Notes: generated by a model not told the origin, from the letters alone. Shown: positions 32,928-41,998, counted from the stretch's first letter. The stretch: DNA of 42,059 nt from Bacillus thermotolerans (GCF_000812025.2 NZ_JWJE02000034.1:1-42059); one strand, 5' to 3'. Translations and numbers: made by a program.

Positions 32928-33593
32928 ATGAAAAAACCGGTCATTTTTTGTGATTTCGACGGGACGGTTACGAAGAAAGACAATATCGTCAGTATAATGA
33001 AGCACTTCAATCCTCCCGGCTGGGAAGAGCTAAAGGATGGTGTGCTCTCACAATCTATCAGCATTCAAGAGGGAGTAGGAAAGATGTTTCAGCTTCTGCC
33101 TTCTTCTTTACGGCAGGAGATTGTGAATTATGTATTGGAGACAGCTGAAATTAGAGAAGGCTTCAGCGACTTTGTTGAATATACGAAGAGGGAGAATATT
33201 CCCCTTTATATTGTCAGCGGAGGCATTGATTTCTTCGTCAAGCCAATGCTGAAACCGTATGATTCGATTGCTGATGTGTATTGTAATGAGGCTGATTTCA
33301 GTGGAGAAAACATTCAAATTCTCTGGCCGCATTCATGTGACAGCGAATGCCCGGGTCAGAATTGCGGCTGCTGCAAGCCGACCATTATACGTCGTCTCTC
33401 GGAGGCGGATACTCATGCGATTGTGATTGGGGACTCGGTGACTGACCTGCAGGCTGCCAAGGTAGCTGATACAGTTATTGCAAGAGACTATCTCTCCGAT
33501 AAGTGTAAAGAACTGTCGATCCCTTTCCAGCCTTTTGAAACGTTCCATGACTGTATTGATATTTTGGAAGGTTTGAATTTACGCGTAAAGTAA
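32928..33593 (+). CDS. mtnX: 2-hydroxy-3-keto-5-methylthiopentenyl-1-phosphate phosphatase MtnX
   Basis: MtnX removes phosphate from the enol intermediate of methionine salvage to give acireductone. The 221-residue protein is a HAD phosphatase with motif I DFDGT (9-13, Asp9 nucleophile, Asp11 acid/base), motif II in YIVSGGIDFF, and motif IV GDSVTDLQAA with Mg2+-binding Asp residues. The Cys-rich SECPGQNCGCCKPT segment between them is a feature of the MtnX branch. It is the first gene after the second SAM riboswitch and is followed by mtnD, an mtnK-like gene and mtnW. Many bacteria use the fused MtnC instead; this is the Bacillus-type solution with separate MtnW and MtnX. Confidence 0.95.
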   Translation: MKKPVIFCDFDGTVTKKDNIVSIMKHFNPPGWEELKDGVLSQSISIQEGVGKMFQLLPSSLRQEIVNYVLETAEIREGFSDFVEYTKRENIPLYIVSGGIDFFVKPMLKPYDSIADVYCNEADFSGENIQILWPHSCDSECPGQNCGCCKPTIIRRLSEADTHAIVIGDSVTDLQAAKVADTVIARDYLSDKCKELSIPFQPFETFHDCIDILEGLNLRVK

Positions 33594-33667
33594 AGCTTCG
33601 ATCAAGCAAACAATAGAACGGAAGAAAACAACATTCAGAGTGTGATTAATAATGAGGAGGAACTATC

Positions 33668-34180
33668 ATGACTACTATTAAAATTCAAGGAACAAACGAA
33701 GTAATCGACAACCAGGAGGAAGTTATTTCTTTCCTTCAGCAAAACGACGTTATTTATGAAAACTGGGATATTGCTAAATTGCCTGCACACCTGAGCGAGA
33801 AATACGTATTAAGTGATGAAGAGAAGCAGGAAATTCTAGACGTGTTCGAAGAGGAAATCAAGGATATTTCCGCTAGACGCGGCTACAAAGCATGGGACAT
33901 TATTTCACTGGCTGAGCATACACCAAACCTGGAGCAAATGCTTGTGAACTTCCAGCGTGAGCATCACCATACAGATGATGAAGTGCGCTTTATCGTGAGC
34001 GGGCATGGCGTATTTGTTATCCAAGGTAAGGATCAAAGATTCTTTGAAGTACATTTGAACCCGGGTGACCTTATCTCTGTTCCCGAGAATGTTCGCCATT
34101 ACTTCACACTAGCTGATGACCGCAAGGTAGTAGCTGTTCGTATCTTTGTTACCGAAGAAGGCTGGGTGCCTGTTTATTAA
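33668..34180 (+). CDS. mtnD: Acireductone dioxygenase MtnD
   Basis: MtnD oxidises acireductone with O2. With Fe2+ bound it gives 2-keto-4-methylthiobutyrate (the methionine precursor) and formate; with Ni2+ it follows an off-pathway route. The 170-residue cupin shows the metal ligands His99, His101 and Glu105 in REHHHTDDEVRF, and His144 in ENVRHYF. GHGVFVIQG and NPGDLISVPE are the usual cupin strands. A GAGGAGG site precedes the ATG. It follows mtnX by 74 bases and precedes the mtnK-like gene by 44. Confidence 0.96.
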   Translation: MTTIKIQGTNEVIDNQEEVISFLQQNDVIYENWDIAKLPAHLSEKYVLSDEEKQEILDVFEEEIKDISARRGYKAWDIISLAEHTPNLEQMLVNFQREHHHTDDEVRFIVSGHGVFVIQGKDQRFFEVHLNPGDLISVPENVRHYFTLADDRKVVAVRIFVTEEGWVPVY

Positions 34181-34224
34181 GCAATAAGACTTGTCAGCAC
34201 GACAATACAGAAGAGGTGGAGAAA

Positions 34225-35403
34225 GTGAGTGTGCAAGTGAATCAAGCTGAAGACCGGAAGCAGTATAGATTTTTGGATGAAGAAGCCATTAGACAATATG
34301 TGAAAACAGCGGGTCTCTTTCAGGGCCAGGTGGCAATTGAAGAAGTAAGCGACGGCAAGATCAATCACGTCTACCGTCTGGCCGGTGATGGAAAAACAAT
34401 GATTTTTAAGCAGGCGGTTCCTTATGCGAGAGTGGTAGGAGAATCTATGCCTCTCCCTTTGGACCGTGTCAGAGTGGAAGCAGAAGTGCTGAAAGAATAT
34501 TACCGGATTCTTCCTGGGTCTGTGCCGGAAGTTTATCATTTAGATGAAGAGCTTGCCGTCATTGTGATGGAGGACATGTTTCCTATGCAAATGGGACGGA
34601 CGGCTTTGATTAATGGAACGGAAACAGCTCGATTTGCCTCTGATGCAGGAGCATTTAGTGCAAAGACGGTCTTTTACACATCTGATTTCTATATGGATAC
34701 AGCAGCGAAGAAAGAGCTGAATGCGTCTTTAACCAATACAGGCATGCGCAAGCTGACGGAGGAGCTTCATTTTGATTGGCCGTTTAACTTCCATGAAACG
34801 AGCCATTTTGAAGAGGGAATGAGAAATGACGTGCTGTTTCTCAGCCAGGATCAGCGCCTTCGCCTGGAAGTGGCTAAGCTGAAGCATAAGTACATGACGA
34901 AAGCAGATGCGCTATTGCATAGCGACTTGCACAGCGGCGCGGTATTCATGTCTGAAGAAAAGACCGTTATCTTTGATGCAGAATTTGCTTGCTTCGGGCC
35001 ATTCGGCTTCGATATCGGACAATTTATAGCCAACCTGTTCCTAAATGGTATTGGCCTGCCGCAGTTTTCAGCGAAGCGTTATGAGCAGGCGCGGGAAGCT
35101 TGGTATTCATTTGCAGACACCTTCTCTACTCTCTGGAAGACAGAATCGAACGAGCATTATACACAGCTTGACGGCTATCTTACACATGTGCTGGATGAAA
35201 TATTCACTGATGCCATGGGCTATGCCGGCTGTGAACTCGTTCGGCGGGCGATCAGTATTGCACAAATTCCAGACTTGAATATAGAAGAAGATGAACGAGA
35301 ACGCATGGAGCGAAGAAAGAAAGTGATGGAGCTTGGCAGGCATTTAATTCTTGAACGTCATCACATTCATTCGTTAGAGGAATTAAAGGGCTGGTTTATT
35401 TAA
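34225..35403 (+). CDS. Methylthioribose-kinase-like protein (divergent MtnK paralogue)
   Basis: This 392-residue protein has the fold and length of S-methyl-5-thioribose kinase, but it is distinct from the canonical MtnK 3.4 kb downstream. The nucleotide loop reads SDGKIN (42-47) instead of GDGNLN. The catalytic loop is HSDLHSGAVF (232-241) instead of [10 protein letters not shown]. The metal motif is DAEFACFGPFGFD (251-263), which keeps the Asp-x-Glu pair. The catalytic Asp and metal ligands are present, so it should be active. It lies between mtnD and mtnW, so it belongs to the SAM-controlled pathway, and may phosphorylate a related 5-substituted ribose. The frame is open from GTG 34216, but GAGGTGG is correctly spaced for GTG 34225. 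Confidence 0.82.
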   Translation: MSVQVNQAEDRKQYRFLDEEAIRQYVKTAGLFQGQVAIEEVSDGKINHVYRLAGDGKTMIFKQAVPYARVVGESMPLPLDRVRVEAEVLKEYYRILPGSVPEVYHLDEELAVIVMEDMFPMQMGRTALINGTETARFASDAGAFSAKTVFYTSDFYMDTAAKKELNASLTNTGMRKLTEELHFDWPFNFHETSHFEEGMRNDVLFLSQDQRLRLEVAKLKHKYMTKADALLHSDLHSGAVFMSEEKTVIFDAEFACFGPFGFDIGQFIANLFLNGIGLPQFSAKRYEQAREAWYSFADTFSTLWKTESNEHYTQLDGYLTHVLDEIFTDAMGYAGCELVRRAISIAQIPDLNIEEDERERMERRKKVMELGRHLILERHHIHSLEELKGWFI

Positions 35404-35461
35404 CAGAGACAGCAGCGGGACCAACTAATTACTTTAAAAAACTGTATAGGAGGACAAAACT

Positions 35462-36670
35462 ATGAGTATAGGCGTAACGGCTACATATCGATTCCCAACT
35501 CATCCTGAGCAGCAGAAGCAGGCTGAACAATATGCGCTTGGATTGACAGTCGGATCTTGGACAGACATTGGGCATCTTGAACAAGAACAGTTAAAGAAGC
35601 ATAAAGGAGAGGTCATTTCTGTAGAAAAAGGCGAAGAAAAGGATACGGTTAAGATTTTTTATCCAGCTGCTAACTTTTCTGCCGACCTTCCAGCGATCTT
35701 AACGACTGTTTACGGGAAGCTTTCTTTTTTCGAAGGCTACGAGCTTATTGACTTAACATTTGATAACGAGGTGCTTTCACAGTTTCCTGGCCCGCGTTTC
35801 GGCGTAAAAGGCATTCGTGAGACATTAGAAGTACATGACCGCCCGCTGTTAATGGCTATTTTCAAAGGAGTGATGGGAAGAGATCTTTCCTTCTTCTCAG
35901 AACAGCTGGAAGATCTATTAGAAGGTGGGATCGATTTAATTAAAGATGACGAAATTCTTTTTGAGAATGACTTAACTCCATTCTATAAAAGAGTAACAAC
36001 GGCAAAAGGAATTCTGGATCGTCATTATGAGCAGACGGGTCACCGGGCTCTGTATGCGGTCAATCTATCAGGAAAAACAAATGAGCTCCATGAAAAAGCC
36101 GAGCGGGCAGCAGAGCTGGGAGCTAATGCTTTATTGTTCAACGTACATGCTTACGGACTGGATGCTCTTCAAAGTCTGCGTGAGAACAACAACATCAACC
36201 TTCCAATCGTTGCGCATTCCGCATTATCGGGTGTATTAGCGGGGCAGCCGGTCGGCGGTTACTCTTATTCTCTATTAGTTGGAAAGATGACCCGTATGGC
36301 GGGAGGAGATTTCTCTCTGTACCCAAGCCCATATGGAAATGTAGCTATTTCCCGTAATGATGCACTAGCTATTGGCCAAGCACTTACGGAAGAGAACCCT
36401 TTTGAAAAAGTGTTTTCTGTTCCGTCTGCCGGCATTCATCCTGGAATGGTGCCTCAGCTTCTTGAAGACTTCGGCAGTGAAAGTCTCGTGATTAACGCAG
36501 GTGGAGGTATCTTTGGTCATCCGGATGGACCCGTACAAGGAACGAAGGCTTTCCGTGCGGCGATTGATGCAAGTGTGAAAGGCATTTCTTTAGAAGAAGC
36601 AGCTGCAACTTCAGAGCCGCTTAAGCGGGCTATTGATCAATGGGGCACAGCCGTCTCTGCAAAGGGATAA
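35462..36670 (+). CDS. mtnW: 2,3-diketo-5-methylthiopentyl-1-phosphate enolase MtnW (RuBisCO-like protein)
   Basis: MtnW enolises 2,3-diketo-5-methylthiopentyl-1-phosphate in methionine salvage. It is a form IV RuBisCO-like protein that does not fix CO2. At 402 residues it shows the metal-site motif GGIDLIKDDE (155-164), in which Lys161 is the residue carbamylated in RuBisCOs and Asp163 and Glu164 bind Mg2+. LIFNVH-like ALLFNVHAYG, VAHSALSG and INAGGGIFGHPDGP (phosphate binding) are further active-site segments. A TAGGAGGAC site precedes the ATG. It is the last gene of the second riboswitch unit and is followed immediately by the third riboswitch. Confidence 0.95.
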   Translation: MSIGVTATYRFPTHPEQQKQAEQYALGLTVGSWTDIGHLEQEQLKKHKGEVISVEKGEEKDTVKIFYPAANFSADLPAILTTVYGKLSFFEGYELIDLTFDNEVLSQFPGPRFGVKGIRETLEVHDRPLLMAIFKGVMGRDLSFFSEQLEDLLEGGIDLIKDDEILFENDLTPFYKRVTTAKGILDRHYEQTGHRALYAVNLSGKTNELHEKAERAAELGANALLFNVHAYGLDALQSLRENNNINLPIVAHSALSGVLAGQPVGGYSYSLLVGKMTRMAGGDFSLYPSPYGNVAISRNDALAIGQALTEENPFEKVFSVPSAGIHPGMVPQLLEDFGSESLVINAGGGIFGHPDGPVQGTKAFRAAIDASVKGISLEEAAATSEPLKRAIDQWGTAVSAKG

Positions 36671-36694
36671 ATATAGACAAACAATAAGATAGTT

Positions 36695-36794
36695 CTTATC
36701 AAGAGCAGGTGGAGGGATGAGCCCGATGAAGCCCGGCAACCGGCTTATTTTAAGCACGGTGCTAATTCTCACAACAGTTATGTTGAAAGATAAG
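36695..36794 (+). promoter_or_regulatory. SAM-I (S-box) riboswitch upstream of mtnB
   Basis: P1 CTTATC (36695-36700) pairs with GATAAG (36789-36794). The sequence differs from the mtnX riboswitch at only 7 of 100 aligned positions by hand count, so the two are recent duplicates. No clear promoter lies in the 24 bases between mtnW and this element, so RNA polymerase probably arrives from the mtnX operon. Confidence 0.95.
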
Positions 36795-36808
36795 AAGATG
36801 TTTGACTG

Positions 36809-36839
36809 AAAACCTCTTCTTATAGGAAGAGGTTTTTTT
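36809..36839 (+). terminator. Riboswitch-controlled terminator in the mtnB leader
   Basis: AAAACCTCTTC (36809-36819) pairs with GAAGAGGTTTT (36826-36836), followed by T residues. Confidence 0.92.
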
Positions 36840-36861
36840 AGCAGCAGAAAGGGTGAAGAAG

Positions 36862-37500
36862 ATGAGCATAGTAGTAGAGCGTATACACGAGCTTTCCGAA
36901 ATTAAAGACGAACTGGCAGCCCGTGACTGGTTTAGAGGGACGAGCGGTAATTTAGCGATCAAAGTACAAAATGATCCCCTTCAATTCCTTGTGACTGCCA
37001 GCGGCAAAGATAAACGGAAGAGAACAAAAGAAGACTTCCTGCTTGTGGACGGCGAAGGGAAACCCGTAGGAGAAACGAATGTCCGTCCATCAGCTGAGAC
37101 CATTATTCACGGAGAAATTTATAAAAGAACGAATGCAGGCTGCAGCCTCCATGTTCACACGGTGGCGAACAACGCCATTTCCGAATTGTACGGAGATGAA
37201 GGGAAAATTACATTCAAAGGCCAGGAGCTGATTAAAGCCTTCGACCGCTGGGAAGAAGATGCAGAATGGACAGTTCCTATCATTTATAATCATGCGCATA
37301 TTCCTGACCTGGCAGAGGCAATGATCCCGTTTATTCAAGGGGATAAAGGGGCGGTATTATTCCGGAATCATGGCATTACGGCCTGGGGAAAGGATGCCTT
37401 TGAAGCAAAGAAGGTGCTTGAAGCTTGCGAGTTCCTGTTTGAATATGAGCTGACAATGCTCCAAGCAAAAGCCAACCTTCAAATCCTCAAAAACAGTTAA
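36862..37500 (+). CDS. mtnB: Methylthioribulose-1-phosphate dehydratase MtnB
   Basis: MtnB dehydrates methylthioribulose-1-phosphate to 2,3-diketo-5-methylthiopentyl-1-phosphate. The 212-residue protein is a class II aldolase-fold zinc enzyme: [12 protein letters not shown] (23-34), [10 protein letters not shown], the zinc ligands His97 and His99 in SLHVHT, and His170 in [10 protein letters not shown]. The frame is open from GTG 36853, but the AAAGGGTG site is correctly spaced for ATG 36862, and that start matches family length. It is the first gene of the third riboswitch unit, followed after 152 bases by mtnK and then mtnA. Confidence 0.94.
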   Translation: MSIVVERIHELSEIKDELAARDWFRGTSGNLAIKVQNDPLQFLVTASGKDKRKRTKEDFLLVDGEGKPVGETNVRPSAETIIHGEIYKRTNAGCSLHVHTVANNAISELYGDEGKITFKGQELIKAFDRWEEDAEWTVPIIYNHAHIPDLAEAMIPFIQGDKGAVLFRNHGITAWGKDAFEAKKVLEACEFLFEYELTMLQAKANLQILKNS

Positions 37501-37652
37501 ACAGAATTAGGTGCATCATTTATGGAAGAGGAAATCAACAGTCTCTCAACTGGTTACTAGTATATCTTTTTTAGGGATCGGCTGGAGCGGTTTAAAACGG
37601 TTTAATTGCAAACACAGAAACGGTACAACGAGGGAGAAGAGGAGGAACACCG

Positions 37653-38897
37653 TTGAAAGATTTTACGTCTGCTTATTTCACTATGAGCGAAGAAGATGTT
37701 GTAGAGTATGTAAAAAGACAGCTGAGAATTTTTGATGAGCAAGCTGATTTAGAATGCCAAGAGATCGGCGATGGCAACTTGAATTATGTATTTAAAGTCA
37801 CCGACCAGCATAGCGGGAAATCCATCATCGTGAAACAGGCCGGCCCTGTGGCCCGTATTTCGGATGCCTTTAAACTTTCTCCTGACCGGAACCGTATTGA
37901 AAGTGAAGTCCTGAAGCTTCAAGGTGAACTGGCGCCTGGCTTTGTGCCGGCTGTGTACTCATATGATCCGGTAATGAACTGCTGTGTGATGGACGATTTA
38001 TCTGACCATGAAATTATGCGCTCAGCGCTGCTTAAGCATAAGAAATTCCCGTTATTCGCTGATCATATTACTACATTCCTTGCCCGGACACTGCTCCTTA
38101 CATCAGATGTCGTGCTTGGTCATAAGGAAAAGAAGGGGCTCGTGCAAACATTTATCAACCCAGAATTATGTGAGATTTCAGAGGATCTTGTTTATACAGA
38201 GCCGTTTTATGACTGCGAACAGAATGATGTATTTGAAGGAACGAAGGCGTTCGTACAGGCAAACATTTGGAGTGATGAAGCTCTTAAATTAGAAACAGCT
38301 AAGCTGAAGTTTGATTTTATGACGAAAGCTCAGGCTCTGATTCATGGCGACCTGCACACCGGCTCTATCTTTGTGAAGGAAGAATCAACGAAAGTCATAG
38401 ATCCGGAGTTTGCCTTTTACGGTCCTGCTGGCTACGATGTCGGCAACGTTATCGCCAATTTAATCTTTGCCTATGTTCATGCGTCTTATACGATTGAAAA
38501 GGAAGAGGAGCGCACAGATTATCTGCAATACCTTAAAGAAACCATTGGCCAGGTAGTTCAGCTGTTTACGGAGAAGTTTAATGAGCTGTGGGATAAAGAA
38601 GCGACTGAACAAACGGCCGGGTTTGCAGGGGTAAAGCAATGGTATATAGACTCCATTCTTGAAGACACAGCTGCTGTAACAGGACTTGAGCTTTGCAGAA
38701 GAGTGATCGGCCTCGCTCATGTAAAGGATCTGACTTCTATTGAAAAAGAAGAAGACCGCACTGAGGCAGAGAAGATTTGTTTGACAGCTGGGAAGGCATT
38801 TATTTTAGATCGCCAAAATATCCGGACAAACGCTGATTTTGTGAACGTACTTACACGCAGCGTTAGCCTAATCAAAGAAGGAGTTACACAGCCATGA
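37653..38897 (+). CDS. mtnK: S-methyl-5-thioribose kinase MtnK
   Basis: MtnK phosphorylates 5-methylthioribose with ATP, the entry step of the salvage pathway after MTA is cleaved. The 414-residue protein shows [13 protein letters not shown] (37-49, nucleotide loop), Lys61 in IVKQAGP, the catalytic loop [10 protein letters not shown] (231-240) and the metal motif DPEFAFYGP (250-258), all in canonical form. The start is TTG, preceded by a strong GAGGAGGAAC site. Its last codons overlap the mtnA start by 4 bases (ATGA), indicating translational coupling. A divergent paralogue lies at 34225. Confidence 0.95.
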   Translation: MKDFTSAYFTMSEEDVVEYVKRQLRIFDEQADLECQEIGDGNLNYVFKVTDQHSGKSIIVKQAGPVARISDAFKLSPDRNRIESEVLKLQGELAPGFVPAVYSYDPVMNCCVMDDLSDHEIMRSALLKHKKFPLFADHITTFLARTLLLTSDVVLGHKEKKGLVQTFINPELCEISEDLVYTEPFYDCEQNDVFEGTKAFVQANIWSDEALKLETAKLKFDFMTKAQALIHGDLHTGSIFVKEESTKVIDPEFAFYGPAGYDVGNVIANLIFAYVHASYTIEKEEERTDYLQYLKETIGQVVQLFTEKFNELWDKEATEQTAGFAGVKQWYIDSILEDTAAVTGLELCRRVIGLAHVKDLTSIEKEEDRTEAEKICLTAGKAFILDRQNIRTNADFVNVLTRSVSLIKEGVTQP

Positions 38898-39958
38898 CCA
38901 CACCGCTAGCCGCCATTCAGTCTGTTCGGCTGGATGATGAAAACAGTACGCTCATCATTTTGGATCAAACCTTGCTGCCAAATGAAAAGGTATTTCTTCA
39001 CCTTTCCACGATGGAAGATGTATGGGAGGCTATTTATCACTTGAAGGTGAGAGGAGCGCCTGCTATCGGTATTGCCGCTGCTTACGGTGCTTACCTGGGT
39101 GTAAAAGCCTCTAAAGAGGAAGACTTTGATGCATTTGCGGCGGAGTTCGAGAAAGTGAAAGCCTATTTGGCATCTGCCCGGCCAACGGCTGTCAATTTGT
39201 TTTGGGCATTGAACCGGATGGAGGAGCGTCTGAGGAAAGAAGCACAAAAAAGTGTAAAGGACATTAAGCAGGCCTTAAAGGATGAAGCAGAGCGCATTCG
39301 CGAGGAGGATGAACAAGTTTGCCTCTCCATTGGTGAACATGCACTCTCTCTGCTTGAGCCAGGGTGGGGACTGCTTACTCACTGTAATGCAGGAACGATT
39401 GCAACAGCCAAGTACGGCACGGCTCTTGCTCCTATTTATTTAGGAGAAGAAAAGGGATATGACTTTAAGGTTTATGCTGATGAAACGCGGCCTCTCCTTC
39501 AGGGGGCTCGTCTTACAGCATGGGAGCTTCAGGAAGCGGGCGTGGACGTGACGCTTATTTGTGACAATATGGCTTCCATTGTAATGAAGGAAGGAAAGGT
39601 GCAGGCCGTTCTTGTCGGATGTGACCGCGTAGCAGCCAATGGAGATACCGCGAATAAAATTGGTACGTCAGGTGTAGCTATTTTAGCAAAACATTACGGC
39701 GTTCCGTTTTATGTATGCGCTCCATTATCCACGGTTGATTTAACCTGTCCTTCAGGGGATGACATTCCAATTGAGCTGCGCAAGGAAGAAGAAATTACTG
39801 CTGCTTGGTACGAAAAACCGATGGCACCTGAAAATGTAAAGGCCTATAATCCGGCTTTTGATGTGACGGATCATGAGCTTATTACAGCCATCATAACAGA
39901 GAAAGGCATTGCTTACGCTCCTTTTGAGAAGAGCTTGGCAGAATTAATGAATAAATAG
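38894..39958 (+). CDS. mtnA: Methylthioribose-1-phosphate isomerase MtnA
   Basis: MtnA converts methylthioribose-1-phosphate to methylthioribulose-1-phosphate. The 354-residue protein belongs to the eIF2B-alpha-like isomerase family. Conserved parts are [15 protein letters not shown] (51-65), [12 protein letters not shown] (95-106), [10 protein letters not shown] with catalytic Cys164, and [18 protein letters not shown] with catalytic Asp244. It overlaps mtnK by ATGA and is the last gene of the salvage cluster, followed by a terminator. In B. subtilis mtnA and mtnK also form one S-box unit, but there mtnB lies in the mtnW unit. Confidence 0.96.
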   Translation: MTTPLAAIQSVRLDDENSTLIILDQTLLPNEKVFLHLSTMEDVWEAIYHLKVRGAPAIGIAAAYGAYLGVKASKEEDFDAFAAEFEKVKAYLASARPTAVNLFWALNRMEERLRKEAQKSVKDIKQALKDEAERIREEDEQVCLSIGEHALSLLEPGWGLLTHCNAGTIATAKYGTALAPIYLGEEKGYDFKVYADETRPLLQGARLTAWELQEAGVDVTLICDNMASIVMKEGKVQAVLVGCDRVAANGDTANKIGTSGVAILAKHYGVPFYVCAPLSTVDLTCPSGDDIPIELRKEEEITAAWYEKPMAPENVKAYNPAFDVTDHELITAIITEKGIAYAPFEKSLAELMNK

Positions 39959-40001
39959 GGAACAAGGGAACGGGACGGAATTTCTCAATAATATAGAAGC
40001 A

Positions 40002-40035
40002 AGGGCGGGCTTTTTCATAAGGAAGCCCGCTCTTT
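40002..40035 (+). terminator. Rho-independent terminator after mtnA
   Basis: GCGGGCTT (40005-40012) pairs with AAGCCCGC (40023-40030), extended by one wobble pair and one G-C pair, followed by a short TTT run. Confidence 0.75.
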
Positions 40036-40126
40036 CGTGCAGCCGAGAGCAGGACGCAATGAATAAATCCGGGCTTTTTTCACATAGTAAACATGTACAG
40101 ATTCGATAGCAAAAGGAGACGTCTAT

Positions 40127-40387
40127 ATGGACCATACTAGCGCTAGCTGGAAAAATGAAAATGTTATTTCACAATTGCATAATTCGGTAGATAACGTAAC
40201 GGAAGCGCTCGGACGGGCGCAAACGAATCCAACAGAGTCGACGATTCAGCATGTACATGAAGCAATGGAGCGGGCGGAGAATGCATTGAGCAACGCTCTC
40301 CAAAACAGTGAGCATACCGAGCCTGTTGAGCGTCTTCGAGAACAGCTGCAAAGAACGAAAGAACAGCTGAGAGGCTTACAGCGGTAA
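40127..40387 (+). CDS. Small helical hypothetical protein
   Basis: I do not recognise this 86-residue protein. It has no signal peptide, membrane segment or Cys. From about residue 11 on it is predicted almost wholly helical by eye, with regularly spaced Leu, Val and Ala and many charged residues (VTEALGRAQ, HEAMERAENALSNALQN, VERLREQLQRTKEQL), which suggests a short coiled coil or helical bundle. An AAAAGGAG site lies upstream of the ATG and a strong terminator follows, so it is a real single-gene unit. Position between mtnA and hemY gives no functional hint. Confidence 0.75.
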   Translation: MDHTSASWKNENVISQLHNSVDNVTEALGRAQTNPTESTIQHVHEAMERAENALSNALQNSEHTEPVERLREQLQRTKEQLRGLQR

Positions 40388-40406
40388 TTTTATTAACCAC
40401 CCAAGG

Positions 40407-40441
40407 CAGGAAAGAGTGATCTCACTTTTTCCTGTTTTTTT
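40407..40441 (+). terminator. Rho-independent terminator
   Basis: CAGGAAAGAGTGA (40407-40419) pairs with TCACTTTTTCCTG (40422-40434, one mismatch), followed by TTTTTTT. Confidence 0.88.
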
Positions 40442-40543
40442 GAGAAGAATAGGTGCAAGGATACAAGGATAGGCCAGGCTGAGGCGATTGTGATACACTT
40501 GAATGAAAGAAACAAAAAGGAATTCAAACAGAGGTGTGCATAC

Positions 40544-41929
40544 GTGAAAACCATTCTAGTCATTGGCGGCGGGATTACCGGGCTGTCTGCTATGTATGAA
40601 CTGCATAAATGGAAACAAGAGAATCAATCGAATGTCCAGCTGATCCTTGCTGAGTCATCAAGTGAGCTGGGCGGCAAAATCCGTACTGTGGAGAAGAACG
40701 GGTTTATTATGGAGGCTGGAGCCGACTCTATCGTTACACGCAAGGCGAAGAATATGTCGTTTATAGAAGAGCTCGGCTTGGAAGACAAGGTGGTATACAA
40801 CGCAACAGGCCGGTCCTTTATTTACACAGAGGGAGAACTGAAGTCCATTCCAGCTGATTCAATTTTCGGCATTCCTATGAGCCTGGAGTCGCTTGCTAAA
40901 AGTACGCTTATATCAGCAGAAGGCAAGGTAGAGGCATTGAAGGACTTCTACACGACTGGCGAGGGCTTTACGAAAATGGACTCTATCGGGAGCTTTCTAG
41001 AGCATTGCTTTGGGAAAGAACTCGTGTATAAACAAATTGCACCTGTGCTTTCCGGCGTCTATTCAGGCAGCTTGAGTGACTTAACTATTGCCTCTACCCT
41101 CCCGTATTTACTTGATTACAAAAAGGAATACGGAAGTGTGATCAGAGGGCTGGAGGCCAATAAAGAAGCCTTTCAGAGTAAGGGAGACCGGAAGTTTTTG
41201 TCCTTTGAGAAGGGGTTAAGCACGTTAATTGAAGCGCTTGCTGAAAAGCTGGAGGAGGCAACAGTGCTAAGAGAGCATAAGGCAGCGTCCATTGAGAAGA
41301 AGCGAGAGCGTTATCTTGTATCCTTTGACAATGGGGAGAGCATTGAAGCAGATGAAATCATAGTAAGCATTCCGCACACAGCAGCCAGCAAGCTGTTTAT
41401 GAATCAAGATTTGCAGGCGGTGTTTGCTCGTCTGCAGAACAGCTCGCTGATTAGCGTGTATGTGGGATTTGACGTGCCGGACAGCGTGCTTCCATCTGAA
41501 GGAACAGGGTTTATTACTGCTAATCAGAATGAACTTTCGTTTAATGCCTGCACGTGGACAAGCCGAAAGTGGAAGCATACCTCGAAGGAAGGCAATCTTC
41601 TCGTGAGGCTGTTTTATAAAAGCAGCCATCCGGCGTTTTCTGCTTTACGAGATTTAACGGAGGAGGAGCTGCTTCGTACTGCGATGAAAGATATTCATCA
41701 AAGTCTCGGCTTAACAGCTGAACCGCTAGTGAGTGAAGTTACGGACTGGTCGAACAGTATGCCTAATTATGTCATTACCCATCCGCAAACAGTAGAGGAA
41801 TTAGAGAAAAAGCTGGCAGCTCTGTATCCAGGTGTTTTGCTGGCTGGCTGTTCTTATTATGGAGTAGGCATTCCTGACTGCATTGAAAATGGCCAGGAGG
41901 CTGCCCGCAGGTTGATGCAGCGTTTATAA
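40544..41929 (+). CDS. hemY: Coproporphyrinogen III oxidase HemY (CgoX)
   Basis: HemY of Gram-positive bacteria oxidises coproporphyrinogen III to coproporphyrin III with FAD and O2 in the coproporphyrin-dependent haem pathway. The 461-residue protein begins with the FAD motif ILVIGGGITGLSAMYEL and continues with SSSELGGKIRTVEKNGFIMEAG-type FAD contacts (ELGGKIRT, EAGADSI). Later it has SGVYSGSLSDLTIAST and the C-terminal FAD segment LLAGCSYYGVGIPDCIENG. The frame is open from 40490, but the GAGGTG site and family N-terminus place the start at GTG 40544. It stands alone here; hemE and hemH, its usual operon partners in bacilli, are not adjacent, so it may be a relocated or second copy. A terminator follows. 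Confidence 0.92.
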   Translation: MKTILVIGGGITGLSAMYELHKWKQENQSNVQLILAESSSELGGKIRTVEKNGFIMEAGADSIVTRKAKNMSFIEELGLEDKVVYNATGRSFIYTEGELKSIPADSIFGIPMSLESLAKSTLISAEGKVEALKDFYTTGEGFTKMDSIGSFLEHCFGKELVYKQIAPVLSGVYSGSLSDLTIASTLPYLLDYKKEYGSVIRGLEANKEAFQSKGDRKFLSFEKGLSTLIEALAEKLEEATVLREHKAASIEKKRERYLVSFDNGESIEADEIIVSIPHTAASKLFMNQDLQAVFARLQNSSLISVYVGFDVPDSVLPSEGTGFITANQNELSFNACTWTSRKWKHTSKEGNLLVRLFYKSSHPAFSALRDLTEEELLRTAMKDIHQSLGLTAEPLVSEVTDWSNSMPNYVITHPQTVEELEKKLAALYPGVLLAGCSYYGVGIPDCIENGQEAARRLMQRL

Positions 41930-41937
41930 AAGAAAAG

Positions 41938-41967
41938 GCAGGCTTTCTCATCGAAGCCTGCTTTTTT
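41938..41967 (+). terminator. Rho-independent terminator of hemY
   Basis: GCAGGCTT (41938-41945) pairs perfectly with AAGCCTGC (41954-41961), followed by TTTTTT. Confidence 0.88.
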
Positions 41968-41998
41968 CAAAAGATAAGAAAGTATAAAAATTTGGGTC

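Noticed and set aside
37511-37735. 74-codon frame between mtnB and mtnK
   Set aside because: It runs into mtnK in another frame and lacks a ribosome binding site.
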